NCBI GenBank assembly: GCA_025355915.1 | Contig: JANXYT010000250.1 | Coordinates: forward strand, 1-6,953 | DNA length: 6,953 nucleotides | Origin: Holophagaceae bacterium | Lineage (GTDB): Bacteria > Acidobacteriota > Holophagae > Holophagales > Holophagaceae | Direction of reading: 5' to 3' | In this document: piece after piece, positions 1 through 4,818 of the stretch | How positions within the stretch are numbered: the first letter of the stretch is position 1 | Layout of the letters: the number at the start of each line of letters is the position of its first letter | Notes under the pieces: model-generated | The model's input: only the letters and a program-made list of their open reading frames with translations | The model's database searches: none | What the model was told of the DNA's origin: nothing | Translations under genes and position numbers: made by a program

Positions 1-1278
1 ACGCTTGAGGTTCAGGGTTTCCTGAAGCAGCTCGTCCGTGGTGGTGACGATGCGGGAATTCGCCTGGTAACCCCGCTGGCTCAGGATGAGCTTGGTGAAC
101 TCGCCGGCCACATCCACGTTGGACAGTTCCAGGTTGGAGCCAAGCACGCCGCCCCGGCCGCCCTGGTTGGCGAGGCCGACGGTGGGGGAGCCCGAAGCCA
201 GGCTCTGGCCCCAGTGGTTGTTGCCGGTCTGCACCAGGCCGTTCATGTTGTTGAAGCTGGAAAGGGCCACCTGGGCGAGGGCGATGACTTGGCCATTGGT
301 GAAGGTGCCCGTGATGACGCCGTTCTGGTCCACCGTCAAATCCCGCAGGGAGCCGGCTCCATAGCCATCCTGGAAGCTGCTGTTGGTGCTGCTGGCAGCG
401 CTGAACTGCGTGATGTTGGCGCTGCCGTCAGGGTTCATCAAGTTGAGGTTGATGGTGCTCGGGGCGGCCCCATTGTTCCAGTTGATGGTCAGGGCAGGAT
501 TGATGGCCGGAGGGACGAGAGGGGTGATGCTCATCAGCGTTCCGGAGGCATTGAAGCCCACCGTCCCGGTGGCGGGTGTGTCGATGGCCGCGCCATTGAT
601 GGAGGAGCCCGCCGGACCAGCGACACTGTAGGTCCACCCGTTGGTGCCCGTCTTGGTGTAGGTCACGCTGAGGGTCTGGGTGTTCCCCTGGCTGTCGTAC
701 ACCTGGATGGGCGTGGTCAAGGTCGACGTCGCATTGGCGGCGGCGGACGCGTTGAGGTTCACGCCCATGCGCACGTTCTGGGTGGCGAAGGCGCTGGTGG
801 TGGTGCCCGTATCAATGCGGATCGGGGCCAAGGTGGCCGAAGTGTTCACCCCGCCGGAGGCGTCCCGGTTCCAGCCCATGACGGAAGCGCCGTCGCTGGC
901 CACCAGGTAGCCACCATTGTTGCGGGTGAAGTTGCCGGCCCGGCTGAAGACCTGGCGGCCATCGGAGGTCTGCAAGGTGAAGAACCCGTTGCCCTGGATG
1001 GCCATGTCGAGGGCGTTCCCCGTGCCCTGGAAGGCGGACTGGGAGAAGTCCTGGCTCACGCTGTTGGTCTGCACGCCCAGGCCGAACTGGATGGGGTTGC
1101 CATTCCCCTGCGTGGAGACACCCCCGAGGCTGCTGCTGAAGATGTCGCGGAAGGTCATGGCGGAACCCTTGAACCCGACGGTGTTGATATTCGAGAGGTT
1201 GTTGCCGATGACGTTTAGCGCGTTGGCGTTGGTGGACAGCCCCGAGAGGCCGGAGTAGAAGGCAGAGTAGAGGCTCAT
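1..1278 (-). CDS. flgE: Flagellar hook protein FlgE (3' end just outside the window)
   Basis: FlgE is the structural subunit of the flagellar hook, the universal joint outside the cell. It is exported by the flagellar type III apparatus and polymerised under the FlgD cap. The minus-strand frame is open for 426 codons from ATG at 1276-1278 to base 1, with no stop inside the window. The N-terminus has the rod/hook signature (SAFYSGLSGL at residues 5-14, NALNVIGNNLSNINTVGFKG around 19-38). Next comes the conserved central start NALDMAIQGNGFF (88-100), then a variable, Thr/Ser/Asn-rich surface region (about 140-330). The canonical C-terminal heptad region follows (SNLELSNVDVAGEF, 381-394; LILSQRGYQANSRIV, 397-411) and ends ETLNLKR. 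That ending is usual for the family, so the stop should lie immediately outside and the protein is essentially complete. An AGGAG ribosome site (CTCCT on plus, 1285-1289) lies 6 bp upstream of the ATG. The gene follows flgD after 28 bp. No cysteine is present. Confidence 0.97.
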   Translation of the reverse strand, partial: MSLYSAFYSGLSGLSTNANALNVIGNNLSNINTVGFKGSAMTFRDIFSSSLGGVSTQGNGNPIQFGLGVQTNSVSQDFSQSAFQGTGNALDMAIQGNGFFTLQTSDGRQVFSRAGNFTRNNGGYLVASDGASVMGWNRDASGGVNTSATLAPIRIDTGTTTSAFATQNVRMGVNLNASAAANATSTLTTPIQVYDSQGNTQTLSVTYTKTGTNGWTYSVAGPAGSSINGAAIDTPATGTVGFNASGTLMSITPLVPPAINPALTINWNNGAAPSTINLNLMNPDGSANITQFSAASSTNSSFQDGYGAGSLRDLTVDQNGVITGTFTNGQVIALAQVALSSFNNMNGLVQTGNNHWGQSLASGSPTVGLANQGGRGGVLGSNLELSNVDVAGEFTKLILSQRGYQANSRIVTTTDELLQETLNLKR

Positions 1279-1306
1279 GGGTTTCTCCTGGGGTGGGGGA
1301 TCGGGT

Positions 1307-1969
1307 TCAGGCGGTGATTTCGAGGACATCGGCCAGGGCGAAGACATTGCCTCCGGAGGCCAGGTAGATGCCACCGTCCCGGAAGGTCACGGCGTCCACC
1401 TTCATGGTCAGGTTGGTCTTGTAAGGAACGGCCTTGCCGTCGGCACCGGTGGCGGTCACTTCCACCTTGTAGGACCCGTCGGGTACGGGGTTGCCACTGG
1501 CATCCAGGCCGTTCCACGACAGGGCGGCGATGCCTCGGGCCAGCTGGCCCTTGGGCAAAGTGGTGATGACCTTTCCGTTGGCGTCCTTGACGGTGACGGT
1601 CACGTTCGCGGCCGCGGCCAGTTCCAGGTTCATGGCAGCCGAGCCGGCTTTCAGATTGAACCCCGAACCGTCCACCTTCACGTTCCTGCCCACCAGAGAG
1701 GCGGTCTGGGCCTGGAACAGGCCGGAGGTCTGGGCCTGGAGCCCCGTCAGCAACGTGTTGGTCTGCTGGGCCTGTTCCAGGCTCGAGAAGCTGGTCAGTT
1801 GCTGGACCATGGCGTTCGGATCCTGACCGGCCCCGGTCGGATCCTGGTTCTTGAGCTGGGCCACGAGCAGCTTGAGGAAGCCGTCCTTATCCAGGGAATT
1901 CTTTGCAGTCGCCGTTTTGCTGGCGGTGGTGGGGGCGGCGGTGGTCGCGCTGATCATGCCGGTTTCCAT
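1307..1969 (-). CDS. flgD: Flagellar hook assembly scaffold/cap protein FlgD
   Basis: FlgD forms the temporary cap at the tip of the growing hook and is needed for FlgE to polymerise; it is later replaced by FlgK. The product is 220 residues, within the family's usual range. The N-terminal export and capping region carries the hallmark FLKLLVAQLKNQDP (31-44), followed by the helix MVQQLTSFSSLEQ (54-66). A beta-rich region then begins at LVGRNVKV (92-99). The FlgD Ig-like domain is visible at about 118-175, with WNGLDASGNPVPDGSYKVEV at 152-171. ATG at 1967-1969 is chosen because GGAGG lies 5 bp upstream. A longer GTG start at 2029 would overlap fliK and add 20 uncharacteristic residues. The gene sits 40 bp after the fliK stop and 28 bp before flgE, so fliK-flgD-flgE probably form one hook transcription unit. 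Confidence 0.95.
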   Translation of the reverse strand: METGMISATTAAPTTASKTATAKNSLDKDGFLKLLVAQLKNQDPTGAGQDPNAMVQQLTSFSSLEQAQQTNTLLTGLQAQTSGLFQAQTASLVGRNVKVDGSGFNLKAGSAAMNLELAAAANVTVTVKDANGKVITTLPKGQLARGIAALSWNGLDASGNPVPDGSYKVEVTATGADGKAVPYKTNLTMKVDAVTFRDGGIYLASGGNVFALADVLEITA

Positions 1970-1974
1970 AGGGA

Positions 1975-1979
1975 CCTCC
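1975..1979 (-). promoter_or_regulatory. Ribosome binding site that sets the flgD start
   Basis: The plus strand reads CCTCC, which is GGAGG on the coding strand. It lies 5 bp upstream of the ATG at 1967-1969. It favours the 220-residue FlgD over the 240-residue version starting with GTG at 2029. Confidence 0.75.
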
Positions 1980-2009
1980 AAGGACAGGACAGAACAGGAA
2001 GTGTGCCGA

Positions 2010-2369
2010 TCATGCGTAGAACTCGACACGGTAAGGGTTCAGGACGGATGGCGGGGGGGTGGCGGGTGCTTCTTGCCGGGCGGGGGTCGCCTTGGGGGCG
2101 GCGTGTTCCCGGAAGGCGGGCGCCGAGGGGGCCTCTTGGAAGGGGCGATGGCCCTGCTGCAGATCAAAACTGCCCAGCTGCAGCCCCTGTTCCTTGAGCG
2201 CCTGCTCCAGGTGCGGGCGGCCCTCCTGCACGGCCCGAACCGAAGCTGGTTCCGTGATCCAGAGACGGGCGTGGACCTCGCCGCCCTCCACCTTGAGGTG
2301 GATCGTCACCTGGCCCAGGGCTTCGGGGTGCAACTGCAGTTGGGCTTCCTGGGCGCCACCCTTGAGCAT
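2010..2369 (-). CDS. fliK: FliK C-terminal substrate-specificity switch domain (downstream part of split fliK)
   Basis: This 119-codon frame holds the conserved C-terminal domain of the hook-length control protein FliK (Flg_hook family). In the family this domain contacts FlhB and switches export from hook to filament substrates once the hook is long enough. The diagnostic pattern is LQLHPEALGQVTIHL (11-25), then VHARLWITE (32-40) and LEQALKEQGLQLGSFDLQ (54-71). A Pro/Ala-rich tail follows and the protein ends RVEFYA. The ATG at 2367-2369 overlaps the TGA of the upstream frame (TGATG), and no good ribosome site precedes it. The first helix of the switch domain is cut by the junction: GGLR closes the upstream frame and MLKGGAQEAQ opens this one. 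I therefore read it as part of one fliK gene broken by a -1 shift, not as an independent gene. A coupled two-polypeptide FliK is the alternative. The stop is 40 bp upstream of the flgD ATG. Confidence 0.88.
   Translation of the reverse strand: MLKGGAQEAQLQLHPEALGQVTIHLKVEGGEVHARLWITEPASVRAVQEGRPHLEQALKEQGLQLGSFDLQQGHRPFQEAPSAPAFREHAAPKATPARQEAPATPPPSVLNPYRVEFYA
2053..2059 (-). repeat. C7 homopolymer inside the fliK coding tail
   Basis: Seven consecutive G on plus (C on the coding strand) encode part of Thr104-Pro105-Pro106 of the downstream fliK frame. Such tracts are prone to slippage and to sequencing errors. Here the frame across the tract appears correct, because the protein ends in a plausible FliK terminus shortly before flgD. 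Confidence 0.6.
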
Positions 2370-2371
2370 CA
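2367..2371 (-). other. TGATG stop/restart junction splitting fliK (apparent frameshift)
   Basis: The coding strand reads CTG CGC TGA TG CTC AAG. The upstream fliK frame ends at TGA (2369-2371) and the downstream frame starts with the overlapping ATG (2367-2369), a -1 shift. Adding a single G here (TGG ATG) would join the frames as ...GGLR-W-MLKGG..., a continuous FliK switch-domain helix. No heptameric slippery sequence is seen just upstream, so classical programmed -1 frameshifting is not supported. The same TGATG arrangement joins fliI to fliJ at 4818, where it is a genuine gene boundary, so translational coupling remains possible. Confidence 0.7.
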
Positions 2372-3538
2372 GCGCAGGCCACCTTCCACCTGGAGCACGG
2401 GCGCAGAGGGTGGTGCGGCCGCCAGGAGGGGCGCCGATGTCGCTGCCGGGGCGTTCTCCACCGTTCGGGAGAGGGCGCCCAGCGCCGCCAGGGGTGATCC
2501 GTCGGGTGTGCGTGGGCTGGGTGCTTGGGCCGAGAGAGCGGGCTTCGCCCCCAGAATCTCCGGCGTCGCTGGAGCGGATTCCGGACTGACGGATGGCTGG
2601 GCGGCAGCCTTGCCGACCTCGAAGGAGACGTCCTGGTTGGCGACCGGCAGCGCCAAGGGTGAAGGCGTCTTGGCCGGAGTGGGGTCCGGTGCCACCAGCG
2701 CGGGTGGAATGTCTGCCGCACCCTTGACTTTCCCCGCCGGAAGGGCCGGATCTGCCTGGGGGACTGAGGACGGGGCGAGCACACCTTCGGGCCTGGCTAA
2801 CGCTTTGGTCCGGGGCCCTGGTTCGGCAAGGGCTGCCTGGGTGATGGCCGGTGTCGGCAGGGCCTCTGGAGTCTCAGGTTGGGAGATGGTCCGTGGCGGC
2901 ATGGCCACCAAGGCCTCCGGTTGGCTGGGGAGGGTGACGTGAAGCGACGCGGAGAGGGCGATGGGTGAGGTACCTGTCTCCGCCGACGGCAGAGATGCAG
3001 GCGGGGGAGTGGCCCCGGACCCAGCAGGCCATTCGACGGGTCCTGCGGTGACCTGAAGGGTGGCTGCCCCTGCCTGGGGCTCCAGTGCGGCCATGCCAGG
3101 CGCGGGGGCCGGCAGCGCCGGGGTCTCCGCCACAAGGGTCTTGAACGCGAGCCCTTCCGGCACTGAAGAGGCTGGCATGGGCCTCGCCGTGGCGGTGGGT
3201 GCGCCTTGGGGCAAACCAGTCACCACCTCGGGAGTTCCGTCGGCCGCAGCCTTGGGGTCAGGCGGTCCCACCGGGGCGCTTGGGGGATTGGAAACCGCAG
3301 CGAAGGATGCGGCCTGGGTCTGAGCTTCGGACGCATCCACCTGCGGTGGCTCTTTTTCCACTTTGTCGGCACTGCCCTGAGCTGATTCGGAGGTCCCGGA
3401 GGCCGCTGGGGTTTGTACAAACTGCGCCATCAGGCCGGCGAACCGGCCATCGGAGGCATCGGGGTTTTTCGTCTCTGGACGTTCCGCCACGGGACGGTCC
3501 GGGACCGCCAGAAGGGCTGATGGGCTGGCTGGCGCCAC
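2369..3538 (-). CDS. fliK: FliK N-terminal ruler region (upstream part of split fliK)
   Basis: This 389-codon frame starts with GTG at 3536-3538, preceded by GAGG (plus CCTC, 3544-3547) at 5-bp spacing. An in-frame TGA at 3557-3559 rules out a longer form with a more distant start. The protein is strikingly rich in Ala, Pro, Ser, Thr and Val and largely low-complexity. It has a short putative helix near the N-terminus (RFAGLMAQFVQT, 32-43) and then a long extended region with no recognisable fold. In the family, the N-terminal and middle parts of FliK act as a secreted molecular ruler that samples hook length and are poorly conserved in sequence. Assignment rests on this composition, on position between the motE-like gene and flgD, and on running straight into the conserved FliK switch domain. 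The frame ends LQVEGGLR-stop exactly where that domain begins. Joined, the two parts make a protein of about 508 residues, plausible for FliK. Confidence 0.82.
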   Translation of the reverse strand: MAPASPSALLAVPDRPVAERPETKNPDASDGRFAGLMAQFVQTPAASGTSESAQGSADKVEKEPPQVDASEAQTQAASFAAVSNPPSAPVGPPDPKAAADGTPEVVTGLPQGAPTATARPMPASSVPEGLAFKTLVAETPALPAPAPGMAALEPQAGAATLQVTAGPVEWPAGSGATPPPASLPSAETGTSPIALSASLHVTLPSQPEALVAMPPRTISQPETPEALPTPAITQAALAEPGPRTKALARPEGVLAPSSVPQADPALPAGKVKGAADIPPALVAPDPTPAKTPSPLALPVANQDVSFEVGKAAAQPSVSPESAPATPEILGAKPALSAQAPSPRTPDGSPLAALGALSRTVENAPAATSAPLLAAAPPSAPVLQVEGGLR

Positions 3539-3543
3539 GGGAA

Positions 3544-3547
3544 CCTC
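3544..3547 (-). promoter_or_regulatory. Ribosome binding site for the fliK GTG start
   Basis: GAGG on the coding strand lies 5 bp upstream of GTG at 3536-3538. It is the best-placed Shine-Dalgarno match near the 5' end of this frame and supports the non-ATG start. Confidence 0.55.
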
Positions 3548-3577
3548 GCCTCCGGATCATCCGGATGGCTTCTAAGC

Positions 3578-3592
3578 GCCAGGACCGTGCCG
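3578..3592 (-). promoter_or_regulatory. Candidate sigma-54 (-24/-12) promoter for fliK-flgD-flgE
   Basis: The coding strand reads CGGCACGGTCCTGGC, ending at 3578. It keeps the invariant GG and GC separated by exactly 10 bases, and the GGCACG block matches the -24 consensus TGGCACG. Deviations are C for the first T at -24 and TGGC for TTGC at -12. Initiation would fall near 3566, about 28 bp before the fliK GTG. Sigma-54 control of hook genes is established in several other flagellated bacteria. In such GC-rich DNA a chance match is quite possible. Confidence 0.35.
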
Positions 3593-3671
3593 CGACCATT
3601 GGGCAGAAAATCGCCGGCGCTATCCGGGGGGGAGGCTCCGACTCCGCGACCGAGCACCGCGAGGAGCGGGA

Positions 3672-3692
3672 GCACCCTGCGGGGCAGGGTGC
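3672..3692. repeat. Perfect 9-bp inverted repeat (hairpin)
   Basis: GCACCCTGC (3672-3680), a 3-base loop, then GCAGGGTGC (3684-3692) form a perfect, GC-rich stem. There is no following T tract, so it is not a textbook terminator. It may be part of a REP-like intergenic element or help RNA processing between the two halves of the cluster. Confidence 0.75.
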
Positions 3693-3694
3693 GT

Positions 3695-3708
3695 CAGGCG
3701 GAGGCCTG
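3695..3708. repeat. Short 5-bp inverted repeat
   Basis: CAGGC (3695-3699), loop GGAG, then GCCTG (3704-3708). On its own it is weak, but it lies 2 bp from the 3672-3692 hairpin and belongs to the same cluster. Confidence 0.45.
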
Positions 3709-3722
3709 CTCGCTTCGCTCGC
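3708..3722. repeat. GCGAGC-GAA-GCGAGC direct repeat
   Basis: Read on the minus strand, a 6-base word is repeated with a GAA spacer, between the short and the long hairpins. Motifs of this type occur in dispersed intergenic repeats of GC-rich bacteria. Whether it is dispersed in this genome cannot be seen from one window. Confidence 0.45.
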
Positions 3723-3741
3723 GATGTCCCCCCGGGCCCCC

Positions 3742-3774
3742 GCTGCACGGCCGGGGTGAACCCGTCCGTGCAGC
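3742..3774. repeat. Extended inverted repeat (9 bp plus inner 4 bp)
   Basis: GCTGCACGG (3742-3750) pairs perfectly with CCGTGCAGC (3766-3774). Inside, CGGG (3752-3755) pairs with CCCG (3761-3764) after one mismatch, leaving a 5-base loop. It begins 27 bp after the stop of the motE-like gene in transcription order, where a terminator or mRNA-stabilising hairpin would be expected. No T run follows. Confidence 0.7.
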
Positions 3775-3801
3775 CTGAGGCAATCCAGTGCGTCCCAGGA
3801 T

Positions 3802-4350
3802 TCAGGCGGCGGGATCCTTGGGTTTGGATAGGCCCACCCGTTCCGAAAGGCGCCCGGCGAGTTTGGCATCCAGGGGGGCCAGCTGGTCCATGAGCTTGGC
3901 GGCCTTCTTGGGGGCCATGCCCGCCAGGAGGGCCACGGCGACCTCCATGTTCTGGGCCGAGAGTTCCTTCATGGCCTGGGCCCCGGCAGCGGGCTCCATG
4001 GCCTCATAGGTGCGGATGATCTGGGGGTCGATAACTGGGCGGACCTTCAGGTTTTCGAGCTTCGCCAGAGCATCCTGGACGACCTTCTCCCGGGCCGCGA
4101 GCTCTCCACGGTCCTTGTCCAGGGTGATCTGGAGGGTATTGAGGCGCTGCTCCAGCTGGCGCAGGTCCGTCTCTTTCTGGGCAATGGCCTTCTCGCGGTT
4201 CTGCAGTTGGGACGCCAGCTCGGCAACTTTCACGCCCTCGGCGGCGGCGGACTTGGTCTCGCCCTTGGGTTCCTGGGCCGACAGCCAGAGCACGCCGGCG
4301 GATAGCACGATGGGGGCCGATATCCAAAGCAGGTAGCGGGGGGCGTTCAT
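3802..4350 (-). CDS. MotE/FlbB-like flagellar protein (MgtE_N-type, membrane-anchored coiled coil)
   Basis: This 182-residue protein has one N-terminal membrane segment (about 7-25, YLLWISAPIVLSAGVLWLS), probably an uncleaved anchor. A long charged coiled coil follows (about 40-100). The C-terminal helical repeat resembles the MgtE N-terminal domain (about 108-170), with IIRTYEAMEPAAGAQAMKEL and then LLAGMAPKKAAKLMDQL. This architecture and the slot between fliJ and fliK match FlbB of Borrelia (periplasmic collar assembly), YlxF of Bacillus and MotE-type proteins of other bacteria (stator-associated chaperone). By analogy it probably acts at the inner membrane/periplasm around the motor; which of these roles applies here is inference. 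ATG at 4348-4350 has AGGAG at 4356-4360, 5 bp upstream. The gene is 18 bp after fliJ, and the hairpin-rich gap to fliK follows it. Confidence 0.85.
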   Translation of the reverse strand: MNAPRYLLWISAPIVLSAGVLWLSAQEPKGETKSAAAEGVKVAELASQLQNREKAIAQKETDLRQLEQRLNTLQITLDKDRGELAAREKVVQDALAKLENLKVRPVIDPQIIRTYEAMEPAAGAQAMKELSAQNMEVAVALLAGMAPKKAAKLMDQLAPLDAKLAGRLSERVGLSKPKDPAA

Positions 4351-4368
4351 GGGGGCTCCTAGGCGTGC

Positions 4369-4818
4369 CTATGCGCTTGGCCGGTGGTGGCGCAGGATGG
4401 CCAATTCGTCCATCTCCAGGGCCTCGCGAAGCTGCTGCTCCTTCGCATGCTGGAGGGCCCGGCGTTCCTTGAGACGGACGAGCATCAGGTGGTCCCGGTG
4501 GGCGAGGACCAGGGTCTCTCGCGCGGCGGCGACCTGGGCGGCGGCCAGCCGGAGGCGCTCGTAGCCTTCGAGCTGGCGCCGCTCCAGCACGACCAGAAAC
4601 CGCTCACCGGCGCGCCAGAGCTCCAGGTCGAGGACCTGTCCCGTGGCGAGGCGACGGGCTTCGAAGATGGCGTTGCGCTGCGTGGCGAGGGACTCCAGGT
4701 AGGCGCGCACGTCCCGCTCGGCCTGGAGGGCGCGGGCCAGGGCGCGTTCCGCTTCGCGCTCCAGCGCCTCCCGCAGCTTGCGTACGGGTTCGAGGCGGAA
4801 CCGGAACCGGGCGGCCAT
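4369..4818 (-). CDS. fliJ: Flagellar export protein FliJ
   Basis: FliJ is the small coiled-coil central stalk of the flagellar export ATPase complex; it inserts into the FliI ring and helps bring chaperones and substrates to FlhA. The 149-residue product is almost wholly helical and rich in Arg, Glu, Leu and Ala. It opens with the family-typical FRFRLEPVRKLREALEREAE (5-24). Towards the C-terminus it has the RLKERRALQHAKEQQ region (115-129) and the acidic MDELAILR end (136-143). Primary sequence conservation in FliJ is low, so the call leans on size, helix pattern and position. The ATG at 4816-4818 shares one base with the fliI stop (TGATG), which implies translational coupling. The motE-like gene follows 18 bp later. 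Confidence 0.9.
   Translation of the reverse strand: MAARFRFRLEPVRKLREALEREAERALARALQAERDVRAYLESLATQRNAIFEARRLATGQVLDLELWRAGERFLVVLERRQLEGYERLRLAAAQVAAARETLVLAHRDHLMLVRLKERRALQHAKEQQLREALEMDELAILRHHRPSA

Larger units (their letters stand above)
3539..3801. other. Intergenic region between the motE-like gene and fliK
   Basis: This 263-bp stretch is the only sizeable non-coding gap in the window. It holds three inverted repeats, a GCGAGC direct repeat, a G7 run on plus (3616-3622), a candidate sigma-54 promoter and a duplicated ATCCGGA near the predicted start of transcription. Frames crossing it are compositionally unlike a real protein and match nothing I recognise. No T-rich tract follows any hairpin, so a classical rho-independent terminator is not supported. 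Confidence 0.7.

Noticed and set aside
214..1218. 334-codon plus-strand frame opposite flgE
   Set aside because: FlgE on the minus strand is unmistakable from end to end. The antisense product is a Gly/Ala/Val-rich sequence with no motif.
1307..2029. Longer flgD form starting with GTG at 2029
   Set aside because: It overlaps fliK and adds 20 uncharacteristic residues. The ATG at 1969 has a strong GGAGG at ideal spacing.
1277..2197. 306-codon plus-strand frame opposite flgD and the fliK 3' end
   Set aside because: Antisense shadow of two recognised genes; Gly-rich with no coherent fold.
2369..2400. Programmed -1 ribosomal frameshift site in fliK
   Set aside because: No X-XXY-YYZ type slippery heptamer is seen just before the TGA. 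A one-base deletion or stop/restart coupling explains the junction more simply.
1851..2942. 363-codon plus-strand frame opposite fliK
   Set aside because: fliK is low-complexity and GC-rich, so its reverse frame stays open by chance. The product has no recognisable features.
3672..3692. Rho-independent terminator after the motE-like gene
   Set aside because: The stem is strong but no T-rich tract follows in either direction, so I list it only as an inverted repeat.
3258..3869. 203-codon minus-strand frame crossing the motE-fliK gap
   Set aside because: It overlaps both flanking genes in another frame, and its middle simply translates the hairpin and direct-repeat region. The composition is rich in Arg, Pro and Ser and unlike a real protein.
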